Shown here in pieces: positions 33,874 to 43,011 of a stretch of 64,000 nt of DNA (positions are counted from its first letter, which is position 1; each line of letters starts with the position of its first letter). The stretch lies in assembly GCA_009840005.1 (NCBI GenBank), contig VXOR01000101.1, positions 108,701-172,700 of the forward strand, given 5' to 3'. The notes below the pieces were generated by a model. The model was given only the letters and a program-made list of their open reading frames with translations. It was not told the DNA's origin and did not search any database. The DNA comes from Gemmatimonadota bacterium (GTDB lineage Bacteria; Latescibacterota; UBA2968; UBA8231). The position numbers were made by a program, and so were the translations under genes.

Positions 33874-35541
33874 ATGCGCCGTTATCCCGTCTGGAATATC
33901 CTCCGCGACGATCCGTACGATAGCCTGGTTGATGCCCTGCTCGCCGGCCGCGGCCTGACCCGCGCCGAGCTGCAAGTCGGTCCTGAAGCCCTGCATCCAC
34001 CCGAGCAAATGCAGGACATGGCGATTGCAGTTGTGCGCCTAGAACGCGCTGTCCGCGACCGCGAGAAGATCGTCGTGTACGGCGATTACGATGTCGATGG
34101 GGTTTGCAGCACTGCCGTGCTGATGGATTTTCTCGAGCGCGTAGGGGCCGACTGCGACTGCCTCTTGCCCGATCGCCACAAGGACGGATACGGTCTCAAG
34201 CCGCCCGGGGTCGAGCGCGCCATAGCAAAGGGCGCGCGCGTCATCGTCACGGTTGACAATGGCATCTCGGCCTACGAAGCGCTAGAACTGGCCGCGGCGC
34301 ACGGCGTGGAGGTCGTCGTCGTCGATCATCACCAGCAGCTTGCCGAATTGCCGTGCGCCCTTGCCATCATCAACCCCAATCGCCGCGATTGCACATATCC
34401 GTTCAAAGACTTGGCCGGCGTTGGCGTCACCTTCAAGCTGGTGCAGGCCCTCAGCGCAGCCTTTCTCGCCGGCGAGGAGCGCCGCCGCTATCTCAACGAA
34501 CTGCTCGACCTCGTGGCCTTGGGGACGGTGGCCGATCTCGTGCCCGTGCTGGGGGAAAATCGCCTGTTCATCCAGCGCGGCCTGCAGATTCTCCAGCGCA
34601 CTAAGCGCCTCGGGCTGCGCGCGCTCAAGAAGGTGGCCAATTCCGGCAACCGGCCCCTTGATGCCGCCAGTTTGGGTTTTCGCTTGGGGCCGCGAATCAA
34701 TGTCGCTGGTCGTTTGAAGACGCCCGATATAGCGCTGCGGCTTTTGCGTTCCGCAAATGAGGGGGAAGCTGCACAATTGGCCGACGAACTCAACAAGCTC
34801 AATTCCCAGCGGCAGGCTCGGCAGCGCGAGGGCATACAGGAGGTCGAGGAACAGGTCGGCTCGGAGGAGGACGTGGAGGATCACATCATCGTAGTGTTAG
34901 GGGAGTGGAATTTGGGAATCATCGGCTTGTTGGCCAGCAAGTTGTGCGAAAAATACGCCCGACCCGCCGTCGTGTGTACCCAAAGTAGCGACCACGGCCT
35001 CTGCGTCGGTTCGGCGCGCAGCATTCCCGGCTACGACATCAGCGCAGGAATCCACGCCTGCGAAGAGCATTTGCAGACGCACGGCGGCCATCTGGCGGCC
35101 GCGGGTTTTTCGCTTGAGGCCGATGCCTTTGAGCGCTTTCGCCTCGCGCTGATCGATCACGCCAACGCCCACATTAGCCCCGAGGCACTGCAACCTACAT
35201 TGGACATCGACCTGATGCTCAAATCGGCCGATTTGACGCTAGACACGGTGGAGCAACTCGCCGCGTTAGAGCCTTTTGGCAACGGCCACCGGCGGCCGGT
35301 TTTTGCCCTAGAGGACTGTCGAGTCGTTTGGGCGCGGCAGATCGGTTCCGGCCGCCACTTCAAGGCCGAATTGGAGGTGGGCCGCCGCCGCTGTGCGGCG
35401 CTGTGGTGGAACCAAAAAGACCTCGCGGATCAGGTGCGGCCGGGCGACCGGCTGAGTGCGGCTTTCGAGTTGGAAGCAGACACTTATACTGGCAACGGTG
35501 CCGTGCAGATGGTTATCAAGGATTTGTACTTGCGGGGGTAG
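33874..35541 (+). CDS. recJ: Single-stranded-DNA-specific exonuclease RecJ
   Basis: The 555-residue DHH/DHHA1 enzyme shows motif I VVYGDYDVDGVCSTA, motif II VTVDNGIS, motif III VVVVDHHQQL, and later motifs NPNRRDC and GLRALKKVANSGN/LGPRINVAGR. The DHHA1 part has the GGHLAAAGFSL element, and an OB-fold lies at the end (VKPGD-like VRPGDRLSAAFELEADTYTG). It degrades 5' single-stranded DNA in recombination and repair. Length is normal. A GDYDVDG core with all four Asp residues is intact. Confidence 0.95.
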   Translation: MRRYPVWNILRDDPYDSLVDALLAGRGLTRAELQVGPEALHPPEQMQDMAIAVVRLERAVRDREKIVVYGDYDVDGVCSTAVLMDFLERVGADCDCLLPDRHKDGYGLKPPGVERAIAKGARVIVTVDNGISAYEALELAAAHGVEVVVVDHHQQLAELPCALAIINPNRRDCTYPFKDLAGVGVTFKLVQALSAAFLAGEERRRYLNELLDLVALGTVADLVPVLGENRLFIQRGLQILQRTKRLGLRALKKVANSGNRPLDAASLGFRLGPRINVAGRLKTPDIALRLLRSANEGEAAQLADELNKLNSQRQARQREGIQEVEEQVGSEEDVEDHIIVVLGEWNLGIIGLLASKLCEKYARPAVVCTQSSDHGLCVGSARSIPGYDISAGIHACEEHLQTHGGHLAAAGFSLEADAFERFRLALIDHANAHISPEALQPTLDIDLMLKSADLTLDTVEQLAALEPFGNGHRRPVFALEDCRVVWARQIGSGRHFKAELEVGRRRCAALWWNQKDLADQVRPGDRLSAAFELEADTYTGNGAVQMVIKDLYLRG

Positions 35542-35590
35542 CCCCCTACCCGGGTGCGTAACGTCAGTTAGAAAGTTGGAGAATGCGAAC

Positions 35591-36799
35591 GTGATAAGTT
35601 CCCAATACACCAAGGAATTGTGCATCCGGGACAGCGACGCCAAAATCGTCCTATTGGTCGTCGATGGCTTGGGCGGATTGCCCCATCCCGCCACGGGTAA
35701 GTCCGAGTTGGAGACGGCTCAGTTGCCCAACTTAGATGCGCTGGCTAAGGGAGGCACCTGCGGCCTGATTTCGCCATTGGGAGCCGGGTTTACCCCAGGT
35801 AGCGGCCCGGCCCATCTAGCTCTTTTTGGCTACGACCCTTGGCAGAACCAAATTGGTCGCGGTGCCCTTTCGGCTCTTGGCTTGGGGCTGGACTTCGCCC
35901 GGGGCGACGTGGCGGCGCGCCTCAATTTTTGCACCGTGGATGCTGAGGGGAAGGTGAGTGACCGTCGCGCCGGCCGCATCCCCACGGAAAAAGGCCGCCA
36001 GCTTTGCGAAGTGTTGAGAGCGATCACGGTGTCTGGAGTGGAGGTGCAAGTCGCCGCTGAGATGGAGTATCGCGCTGGCGTGGTGTTTCGCGGTGCGGGT
36101 TTGGGCGATCAAGTATCGGATTCGGATCCGCAGGTGACGGGTGTGCCGCCTAAGCCCCTGTCGGCCCTCGCGCCGGATGCCGAGCGCACTGTTGAAGTGG
36201 CCAATGCCTTTTTAGAGCAAGCCGCCGCTTTGCTCGCCGACGAGCATCCGGCCAACATGGTGCTGCTGCGGGGATTTGGTCGCTATCCAGAGTTGGTGTC
36301 GATGGACGAGGCGTATGGGCTGAAAGCGCTGGGCATTGCCGGATATCCCATGTACCGCGGGGTGGCCGGGGCCGTGGGCATGGATGTCGAAGTGGTCGGC
36401 TGGGACCTCGAATCCGAATTCGCCTTGCTCGAAAGCCGCTACGCGGACTACGACTTTTTCTACGTCCACGTAAAGAAGACCGACAGTGCGGGCGAGGACG
36501 GCGATTTTGACTTAAAGGTGCGATTGCTAGAGGAGTTGGATACCTACATGCCGAGGTTGCTTGCGCTGCAACCCGAGGTACTCATCGTCACCGGGGACCA
36601 CTCGACCCCGTCGATTATGCGCGGCCACAGTTGGCACCCAGTGCCCACAGTGATAGCCAGCCAGTGGGCGTTGGCCGACGCGACAGATGAATTTTCCGAG
36701 CGCGGTTGCAGCGCCGGTTGTCTCGGAATCGCGTCGTCAACTAGCTTGATGGCCCACGCGTTAGCCCACGCGCGCCGGCTCGACAAATTCGGCGCTTGA
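35591..36799 (+). CDS. apgM: 2,3-bisphosphoglycerate-independent phosphoglycerate mutase, archaeal type
   Basis: The 402-residue ApgM-type mutase shows KIVLLVVDGLGGLPHPATGK (metal and phosphorylated-residue region), ISPLGAGFTPGSGPAHLALF with the nucleophilic Ser, FGYDPW, and C-terminal VHVKKTDSAGEDGD plus VTGDHSTPS metal ligands. It belongs to the alkaline phosphatase superfamily and interconverts 2- and 3-phosphoglycerate. The GTG at 35591 has GGAG about 10 bases upstream; a longer frame reaches back into recJ and is less likely. It is followed after one base by the GDPD gene. Confidence 0.88.
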   Translation: MISSQYTKELCIRDSDAKIVLLVVDGLGGLPHPATGKSELETAQLPNLDALAKGGTCGLISPLGAGFTPGSGPAHLALFGYDPWQNQIGRGALSALGLGLDFARGDVAARLNFCTVDAEGKVSDRRAGRIPTEKGRQLCEVLRAITVSGVEVQVAAEMEYRAGVVFRGAGLGDQVSDSDPQVTGVPPKPLSALAPDAERTVEVANAFLEQAAALLADEHPANMVLLRGFGRYPELVSMDEAYGLKALGIAGYPMYRGVAGAVGMDVEVVGWDLESEFALLESRYADYDFFYVHVKKTDSAGEDGDFDLKVRLLEELDTYMPRLLALQPEVLIVTGDHSTPSIMRGHSWHPVPTVIASQWALADATDEFSERGCSAGCLGIASSTSLMAHALAHARRLDKFGA

Positions 36800-36800
36800 G

Positions 36801-37648
36801 ATGATCACGCCTCTGCGCATTGCCCACCGCGGCGCGTCCGGTCCGGGGCTGGCACCCGAAAACACGTTGGCCGCTTGCGAAAAGGCGCTTCAGATCGGCG
36901 TCGATATGCTCGAAATCGACGTGCGCGCCACTCGCGATGGCCAGATCGTGGTCTTGCACGACGCGGCGCTTGACCGGACGACCAATGGTAGTGGATTGGT
37001 CGCCGACCTCTTGGGCGAGGAAGTGCGTCAATTCGATGCTGGCCGCTGGTTTAGCACGGATTTTGCCGGTGAGCGCGTGCCCCTGCTCGAAGACGTGCTC
37101 GACTTAGCGCGAAACCAAGCCCTCGTACTGATAGAGATCAAAGCCGACGGCATTGCCGAGCGCGTCCTGCAGGTGATTGAAGCGACTAATGCGGTCGAGC
37201 GGGTCGTGGTGCAGGCGTTCAATCCGCAAACTGTCCGGCGGCTCAATTTGCTCGCGCCGACTCTGCCCACGGCGCTGTTAGTCGGCCAGTTACCAACCAC
37301 GCCCTCGCGGTGCGTGCACGCCGCCTCGTGCGCCAAGTGCTGCAAGTGGGAGCCAACGCGCTGGCAATGTGGTACGCGGCGCTGACCCCGCCCTTCCTTG
37401 AAGAGATGCGCCAGCGGGGCATTGCGGTCTGGGCTTGGACCGTTGACGAGGATATTGCCATGCGCGACTTGGCGACGATGGGGGTGCAGGGGATCATTAC
37501 CAATCGTCCAGACCAGCTCAATCAAGTGCTCGACGAACTGGTAGCCGACGGGTCCCTGCGGCCGCCGTTGGGCCGGCGCATCAAGCGCAGCCGCTGGGGG
37601 CGCCGTCGCCAATTGCGCAAGCTCCAAGCGGCCAAGCGAGGCCGCTGA
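36801..37648 (+). pseudogene. Glycerophosphodiester phosphodiesterase, frameshifted
   Basis: Residues 1-~170 give a normal GDPD: RIAHRGASGPGLAPENTLAA, DMLEIDVRATRDGQIVVLHD and LVLIEIKADG. Around 37290-37320 the frame changes: the first frame continues as an uncharacteristic Cys-rich run to a stop at 37385. The other frame carries LAVRARRLVRQVLQVGANAL, then IAVWAWTVDEDIAM and GVQGIITNRPDQL, the proper GDPD end. The two halves are joined by a -1 shift, equivalent to one missing base. It could be a true inactivation or a sequencing error. It begins one base after apgM. Confidence 0.8.
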
Positions 37649-37656
37649 GGTCGCAG

Positions 37657-37863
37657 ATGCTCTACACCTTGTTGGCCATATTGCTGTTGGTTGTCGTGGT
37701 GCTGAAGTTTTGGTCGCCCTTTGGCCAGCGGTGCCCCCAGTGCCAAACTCGCCGGGAGGATGCGGAATATCCCTTGTGTCCAAATTGCGGGTGGATTTAC
37801 GAAGTGCCTGGGGAAGAAGACGATGATTTTGCGCCGGACGACGACGAAAATGCGAAATTCTGA
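37657..37863 (+). CDS. Small membrane-anchored zinc-ribbon protein
   Basis: The 68-residue protein has an N-terminal transmembrane helix (LLAILLLVVVVLKFW), a zinc ribbon with CPQCQTRREDAEYPLCPNCG (two CxxC pairs), and a C-terminal acidic tail (EEDDDFAPDDDE). It begins 8 bases after the GDPD remnant, so it may be co-transcribed. Function unknown; such proteins may tether or sense a partner at the membrane. Confidence 0.7.
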   Translation: MLYTLLAILLLVVVVLKFWSPFGQRCPQCQTRREDAEYPLCPNCGWIYEVPGEEDDDFAPDDDENAKF

Positions 37864-37891
37864 AGGGCGCGCCGCCGCGCTGTCGCGCCCT
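37864..37891 (+). terminator. GC-rich hairpin after the zinc-ribbon gene
   Basis: An 8-bp stem AGGGCGCG/CGCGCCCT with a 12-base loop starts immediately after the stop codon and is followed by a weak TGTTTG stretch. Confidence 0.55.
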
Positions 37892-37899
37892 GTTTGCGC

Positions 37900-37929
37900 T
37901 TGACAATACCTTGTACTTCCCTTTAGATT
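37900..37929 (+). promoter_or_regulatory. Sigma70-like promoter before the lipoprotein gene
   Basis: TTGACA at 37900-37905 is followed after 18 bases by TAGATT. This is a consensus -35 with a weaker -10 located about 50 bases upstream of the lipoprotein start and directly after a hairpin terminator. Confidence 0.55.
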
Positions 37930-37980
37930 GTCTCTGAATTATAGGGAAGCACAGAACGTTCAAACTCAGGAAGGTGAACC

Positions 37981-38604
37981 ATGAAAATGCGGGCAATATC
38001 GCTGTTTGTCGCCGTCGCGGTTTTGGCGGGCTGTGACGACCCCCCCACAGCCGAGCTCGACGCGGCCAAACAAGCCCTCGACTCGGCTCGGGACGCCGAC
38101 GCCGATCGCTTTGCCGCCAGCGAATACTCGACCGCGCAGCGCGCGTACAGCGAAGCCGAAACAACGACTAAAACCGAAGACGAGCGCTTTTTCCTCTTCA
38201 AGGACTTTGAGCAGGCGCGGGCGCAAATCGCCGATGCCAAGAGCAAGGCCACGCAGGCTGAGTCGGCTGCGCAAGCCGAAAAGAAACGCCAGCGGGAGTC
38301 GGCCGAAGCCATGATTGCCGCGGCCCACGACGCGATCACCGCCGCATATACCAGCCTAGAGGAAGCGCCGGCCGGCAAGGGCACGGAAGCTGATATTGAG
38401 GAATTGCGCGTCGAGCTGAGCACGGCCGACGCCGATCTAGACGCGGCCGAAGCCGCGGTGGACAGCGAGCATTTCTCCGATGCCGAGTCCCTCGCCGAAA
38501 GCGCGGATCTGAAGGCTACCGAGGTCGCCGACGGCGTGATAGTGGCCGTGGATAGATACCACGCGCTGGTCGAGGAGATGCGTCCTTGGTACGAGCGCTT
38601 CTGA
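37981..38604 (+). CDS. Coiled-coil lipoprotein (DUF4398-like)
   Basis: The 207-residue protein has a lipoprotein signal MKMRAISLFVAVAVLAGC, with the lipidated Cys at residue 18. The rest is a long Ala/Glu/Asp-rich helical region with repeating patterns such as AKQALDSARDADADRFAASE and YSTAQRAYSEAET, as in DUF4398-like lipoproteins that often accompany OmpA or envelope proteins. It is probably anchored in the outer membrane, facing the periplasm. GGAAGG precedes its start. It may be co-transcribed with the two genes after it (5-base gap). Confidence 0.75.
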   Translation: MKMRAISLFVAVAVLAGCDDPPTAELDAAKQALDSARDADADRFAASEYSTAQRAYSEAETTTKTEDERFFLFKDFEQARAQIADAKSKATQAESAAQAEKKRQRESAEAMIAAAHDAITAAYTSLEEAPAGKGTEADIEELRVELSTADADLDAAEAAVDSEHFSDAESLAESADLKATEVADGVIVAVDRYHALVEEMRPWYERF

Positions 38605-38608
38605 GCGT

Positions 38609-39208
38609 GTGCCCTTGCAAGCTTCAATCACAGGCGGCCGGGAATTGCTCCCGGTCGCTTTATTTTTTTTCGCGCTGTTGTGGGGGGTGCCCGCCGCACG
38701 TGCGTCTGCGCTCTGGTTAGAGCATCGGCAACTGGTGCGAACTATTGAGCGCCACGACCTAGCTACGCCCTACATCGTCATCAATACCCAAGACAATCTA
38801 ATCCTGCTCCGCGATGGGGAGCAGGTGTTGCGCCAAGCCGCTTGTGCAACGGGCAGTGGTCGCAAACTCGAAGGGGCCAAAAGGTGGCATCGCTGGACGT
38901 TCGACACCCCCAAAGGCCGCTTCGCCATCCGCCGCAAGGTCGCCGATCCCCTGTGGATTCGGCCGACTTGGTACTTTATCGAAAACGACGAGGAGATTCC
39001 CATTTTCGCCGAAGATCCGCGGCGCTTCCAACGCGGGGTCTTGGGCGCGTACGCCTTGTACTTCCTCAAAGATTTTATGATCCACGGCACGCTCTTTGAA
39101 ATCAACTTGGGCAAGAGCATTACTCACGGCTGCGTCCGGGTGGGCAGCGAGGACTTGGAGTACCTGTACGAAGCCGTCGAAATCGGCTGGCCGGTCTTTA
39201 TCTACTGA
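38609..39208 (+). CDS. L,D-transpeptidase (YkuD/ErfK-like)
   Basis: The 199-residue protein has an N-terminal signal (VALFFFALLWGVPAARASA) and a YkuD catalytic domain: YIVINTQDNLILLRDGEQVL, TPKGRFAIRRKVADPLW, HGTLFEINLGKSITHGCVRV. The HGT and S/T-HGCVRV elements hold the catalytic His and Cys. It would make 3-3 cross-links in peptidoglycan or anchor a protein to it. It starts 5 bases after the lipoprotein and overlaps the following gene by one base (TGATG). Confidence 0.9.
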   Translation: MPLQASITGGRELLPVALFFFALLWGVPAARASALWLEHRQLVRTIERHDLATPYIVINTQDNLILLRDGEQVLRQAACATGSGRKLEGAKRWHRWTFDTPKGRFAIRRKVADPLWIRPTWYFIENDEEIPIFAEDPRRFQRGVLGAYALYFLKDFMIHGTLFEINLGKSITHGCVRVGSEDLEYLYEAVEIGWPVFIY

Positions 39209-39729
39209 TGAAGCACCTAGCGTTGTTATGGGCCTTGGCGTGCGGCGCGAACTCGGCGTCGGCCGAGGACTTGGCCTATGTCAACGCCGCGCTGCGGGCT
39301 TGGTTGCAGGCCATAGAAGCGGATGCGCCGTACTTGCTGGTGGATCGGGGCGAGGGCGAGTTGCGGCTGATGCACGGGAGGGCGCTTTTGCGGCGCGTGC
39401 CGCTCACAACCGATTCCCTTGGAACACAGCCGCCGGTGCAATCCGCGCTCGAGGCTCGGTTGCAGCGCTATCGACCCAGCAGCCCTTGGCGCGGCTTGGT
39501 GCCCAGCCCTTTTGACTGGGAACAGAATTTGGTCACCGACTCCTCGGCCACCAGCGCTCTGTATTTCGCTAGCGGGCTGCTGATCTACGCTAGCTCGGCG
39601 TGGCATCGCCCAAGTGCTATGGATCTGCAAATTGGAGTTGCTGATTTGTGCGCGTTGTACAATGCCTGCGGCCCGGGCACAACGCTCGTCGTCCTGCCCG
39701 CTAACTGGAGAGAGGGGCCGCTACCGTGA
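39208..39729 (+). CDS. Periplasmic protein, partner of the L,D-transpeptidase
   Basis: The 173-residue protein has a signal peptide (MKHLALLWALACGANSASA) and the segment APYLLVDRGEGELRLMHGRA, which resembles the first strand of YkuD domains. Later it has DLCALYNACGPGTTLVVLPA where an active-site SxGCxR would be expected, but the catalytic motif is absent. It may be a degenerate, non-catalytic L,D-transpeptidase homologue. Overlaps on both sides (one base upstream; its stop overlaps the next GTG) tie it into the operon. Confidence 0.6.
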   Translation: MKHLALLWALACGANSASAEDLAYVNAALRAWLQAIEADAPYLLVDRGEGELRLMHGRALLRRVPLTTDSLGTQPPVQSALEARLQRYRPSSPWRGLVPSPFDWEQNLVTDSSATSALYFASGLLIYASSAWHRPSAMDLQIGVADLCALYNACGPGTTLVVLPANWREGPLP

Positions 39730-41012
39730 CCTTGCACTTTGGCACGGCGGCCATCGACATCACGCCGCCGGTCGGCATCGCAATGGGTGGGTACTGGCGG
39801 CGGCGGTCCGGGGCCACGCACATCCGCGACCACCTCATGGCCAAGGCCCTCGTCTGCGGCCAAGGCGCGGCACGGGTCGCCCTTGTCTCCGTCGATTTGG
39901 TGGGATTAGACGCGGATGTTGTGCGGGGGATTCGGAAGAAAGTAGCGTGCGCCACTGGCATCGAAGGCGCGGCCATCATGGTTTGCGCCTCTCACACGCA
40001 CTCCGGCCCGCTGACGTTCCCCTTCCGGGGCATGGGTCGCATTGACAGCCACTACTTGGAGCAGGTTGCGGACGCCGTGGTGGAGGTGGTGGTAGCGGCG
40101 GCCACCGACAGCCGACCGGGCCGTTTATACTATGCGCGTCCCCAAGCGCAGATCGGCATCAATCGCCGCGAGCCGCATCCGCAGGGTACGCGGATCGGGC
40201 AAAATCCCGCCGGTCCGGTCGTGCCTTACGCACACGTGCTGCGCTTTGTCGCTGCCGATGGCCGAGGGGCTACGCTCTTCAACCACGCCTGTCATCCGGT
40301 GGTCTTGGGCCACGACAACCTCGAGATCAGCGGCGACTATGCCGGTGCGGCAGCGCGTCACATCGAGGAGCAGACCGGCGATGAGGCTCTCTTTGTCAAC
40401 GGGGCCTGCGGCGATGTCAATCCGCGGATTGCCAACGGCTCGTTTGCCGATGTCGAGGCGTTGGGGCAGGAGTTGGGACGAGCCGTGCTGGAAGGGCGGG
40501 TTGCGGCTGTGCCCTTGGACGCTTCAGCGATAAGTTGGGCGCACGAGCGGTTGGATTTGCCGCTGCGGCCTCCGCCGTCGCGCTGGCGCGCTGAGGTCGA
40601 GCAACTCAAAGGGCACCTGCGGGCGCGTTTGGCGCGGGGCGGCGAGATGTCCAAGGCACAGCTCGAATGGGCTGTGGCCATGTGCAAATGGGTGCAGGCT
40701 GGTGCAGAGCGCGCTCGGGTGCAGCCCTTTGAGATACAGGCATTGGCCCTCGGCGAGTTGGTGCTTTTGGGGCTGGAAGGGGAGATCTTCGCCCGCTATC
40801 AGCTCGATTTGGAGGCCGCGAATGGGCCAGCCGTCTTGTGCGGCTTTGCCAATGGCTGCATTGGCTACGTACCCACGGCCGACGAGTATGTGCGCGGCGG
40901 CTACGAGATCGACTTGGCCTACAAGGTTTATCCGAGCGTGCAGATGATTGCGCCGGCGAGCGAGGTGCTAATACGACAGCGGGCCGCGGCGTTGATAGCA
41001 AAGGTGCGCTAG
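39726..41012 (+). CDS. Neutral/alkaline ceramidase N-terminal-domain protein
   Basis: The 428-residue protein has the ceramidase-like pattern: FGTAAIDITPPVGIAMGGYW, DHLMAKALV, VALVSVDLVGL, CASHTHSGPLTFP (zinc His residues), FNHACHPVVLG and LFVNGACGDVNPR. Full ceramidases are about 650 residues and end in an immunoglobulin-like domain; this shorter form is common in environmental bacteria and may hydrolyse other amides. No signal peptide is evident. It starts with a GTG overlapping the preceding stop. Confidence 0.85.
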   Translation: MTLHFGTAAIDITPPVGIAMGGYWRRRSGATHIRDHLMAKALVCGQGAARVALVSVDLVGLDADVVRGIRKKVACATGIEGAAIMVCASHTHSGPLTFPFRGMGRIDSHYLEQVADAVVEVVVAAATDSRPGRLYYARPQAQIGINRREPHPQGTRIGQNPAGPVVPYAHVLRFVAADGRGATLFNHACHPVVLGHDNLEISGDYAGAAARHIEEQTGDEALFVNGACGDVNPRIANGSFADVEALGQELGRAVLEGRVAAVPLDASAISWAHERLDLPLRPPPSRWRAEVEQLKGHLRARLARGGEMSKAQLEWAVAMCKWVQAGAERARVQPFEIQALALGELVLLGLEGEIFARYQLDLEAANGPAVLCGFANGCIGYVPTADEYVRGGYEIDLAYKVYPSVQMIAPASEVLIRQRAAALIAKVR

Positions 41013-41030
41013 CTTACAACAGGAGGAGTT

Positions 41031-41705
41031 ATGCGCGATCTAGAAGTGCTCTACGATCAAGTTCCGGCGACCCGGTGCGCCGGCACGGGCGATTGCTGCT
41101 GGCTCACGGACGAGGAGTTCGACAACTACTACGCCACCATGTTCCCCCTCTACCGAGCCGAATACGTCCACATCGTCGCCTATGTCGAGCAGCACTTTTC
41201 CCCGCAGCGTCGGCAGGAGTTGCTGAGCTTTACCGAGGAGCGGCCCCGCCGTTGCCCCTTTCTCGGCGCGGACCATAGCTGTACTATCTATCCAGTGCGC
41301 CCGCTGATCTGCCGCACGTACGGGGCGCTGAATCCGGTCTCGATTGCCCGGCAAGCTATTGCGCATCAGGGCGATTTGCCAGCGGCGCAAATCCGCGCCT
41401 TTGTGCGGCGCGAGGCTGGTATGGTGTGTCCGCGGGTGGCCGTGCTGGAGCCGGAAAAGGTCGCGCGGCACGCTCGCATGCTCATGGAGGGGACGTACGA
41501 GCGCGAGTTGGCGCGGCTCAGTGTCGAGGTGGAACTGGCGGGCGTGGAGCGCAAACGGCTCTTCCAACGGCTCACTGGCCGGGAAGAGTGGCCGGTACGC
41601 TGGTCTTGGGGGGGCTTTAATGCGCTGCGGTCTGCGCCGCTAGCGTGGCTGCGCCGGCACTTTGCTGCGTATTGGAGAAAGGCCGAGTTAATCGATCGCA
41701 AGTGA
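41031..41705 (+). CDS. YkgJ-family cysteine-cluster protein
   Basis: The 224-residue protein has RCAGTGDCCW at the N-terminus and CPFLGADHSCTIYPVRPLIC with R-T-Y-G following. These conserved Cys residues are the presumed Fe-S or zinc ligands of the YkgJ (CxxCxxxxC-type) family. A helical C-terminal half with few recognisable features follows. GGAGG lies just before the ATG. Function unknown. It follows the ceramidase-like gene by 18 bases. Confidence 0.82.
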   Translation: MRDLEVLYDQVPATRCAGTGDCCWLTDEEFDNYYATMFPLYRAEYVHIVAYVEQHFSPQRRQELLSFTEERPRRCPFLGADHSCTIYPVRPLICRTYGALNPVSIARQAIAHQGDLPAAQIRAFVRREAGMVCPRVAVLEPEKVARHARMLMEGTYERELARLSVEVELAGVERKRLFQRLTGREEWPVRWSWGGFNALRSAPLAWLRRHFAAYWRKAELIDRK

Positions 41706-41751
41706 TGCGATCAGTCCGACGCCAGCATTGGCGTCGCAAGGAGATTGCACT

Positions 41752-42909
41752 ATGCAACAATACCGAGTTGCCATTTTGGGCTGCCGCGGCCGAGGCACGG
41801 CCGCGGGCCGCGCGTATCACCAGCATCCCCGCACTGAGGTTGTGGCTCTGTGCGACCTCGTGCCAGAGCGGCTGGCGACCCTCGGCGACGAGCTGGGGGT
41901 CGCGGCTCGCTACGACGACCTCGACCGGATGATTGAGGCCGAGGCCCCGGACATTGTCGCCATTCCCACGGGTACCGAGTTCCACTATCCGCTGGCCATG
42001 CGAGTGCTGGAGCACGGGGTCCACATCGACATTGAAAAGCCGATTTGCACGACCTTGGCCGAGGCCGACGCAGTGTTGGCCAAAGCCGAGGAGCAAGGGG
42101 TGCAAGTGGCCGTGCATCACCAAGGGCGCAGCGGCGGCGCGCTGCAAGCGGTCAAAGCGGCGATTGCCGAGGGCCGGATTGGCGACTTGCGCTATGTGCA
42201 GGGCAGCGGCAAGGGCTACTATGGAGGCTACGGCTTGATGAATATTGCCACGCATTCGCTCAATGCTATGCTCGGCGTGGTTGGGCCGGTGCGGAGCGTA
42301 CAGGCCGTGGCTCTGACCGATGGCCGACCGATCACGCCCGAGGATGTGGTGCCGTCGCCGAGCGGCATGGGCTACATCGCTGGCGAGCACGTGACCGTGG
42401 CCCTCGCCTTTGACTGCGGGATTTCGGGCACGCTCTTGCAGCACCGCTTCCCCAAGGTGGATTCAACGGCCTATATGATCGAGATCTACGGCACCGAGGG
42501 CCGGCTCTATTGGAAAAGCGGTGCCCCGTGGTTTTTGTCCACGCCGCATTTTGCCCCCGGCCAATCCGAGTGGCAGCCGCTCGACCCCTTAGTGCCCGAG
42601 CACTACGACCCGGAGGGCCCGGCTGCTGTGGAGGACTACCAGTTTGCCGACGAGTACGTGCAGGCGCTCGACGAGGGCCGTGCGCACGAGTGTTCAGGCG
42701 AGGCCGGTCGCCACGTGCTGGAGATATTGATGGGGATTTTCGAGTCGGGGGCGCGTGGGGAGCGCGTGGATTTGCCGCAAGCAGAACGCGAGCACCCGCT
42801 GTTGCGCTGGCGCGAGGAACACGGCATGGGCCTGCCTAGCCCTATGCCGCGTCCGTATGCGGAATGGCTTGCTGCCGAAGATTGCCGCTTGGGCCGGAGC
42901 GCGAGTTAG
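41752..42909 (+). CDS. Gfo/Idh/MocA family oxidoreductase
   Basis: The 385-residue protein has the Rossmann N-terminus YRVAILGCRGRGTAAGRAYH, VVALCDLVPERLATL, VAIPTGTEFHYPLAMRVLEH and the family motif HIDIEKPICTTLAEADAV with the catalytic Lys. The C-terminal sandwich domain follows (YMIEIYGTEGRLYWKSGAPW). It would be an NAD(P)-dependent sugar or inositol-type dehydrogenase in the cytoplasm. The ATG at 41752 is chosen for its AAGGAG. The last ~50 residues form a Glu/Arg-rich tail. Confidence 0.88.
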   Translation: MQQYRVAILGCRGRGTAAGRAYHQHPRTEVVALCDLVPERLATLGDELGVAARYDDLDRMIEAEAPDIVAIPTGTEFHYPLAMRVLEHGVHIDIEKPICTTLAEADAVLAKAEEQGVQVAVHHQGRSGGALQAVKAAIAEGRIGDLRYVQGSGKGYYGGYGLMNIATHSLNAMLGVVGPVRSVQAVALTDGRPITPEDVVPSPSGMGYIAGEHVTVALAFDCGISGTLLQHRFPKVDSTAYMIEIYGTEGRLYWKSGAPWFLSTPHFAPGQSEWQPLDPLVPEHYDPEGPAAVEDYQFADEYVQALDEGRAHECSGEAGRHVLEILMGIFESGARGERVDLPQAEREHPLLRWREEHGMGLPSPMPRPYAEWLAAEDCRLGRSAS

Positions 42910-43011
42910 CCGCTGAGTTTGATTTGGATGAGGGCCTGCATAAAGCCGACCCGAAGCCACTGGTCGAGTCTTTCTAAGCACCGCCGAACGACACTTCTGC
43001 CGCAATCCATG

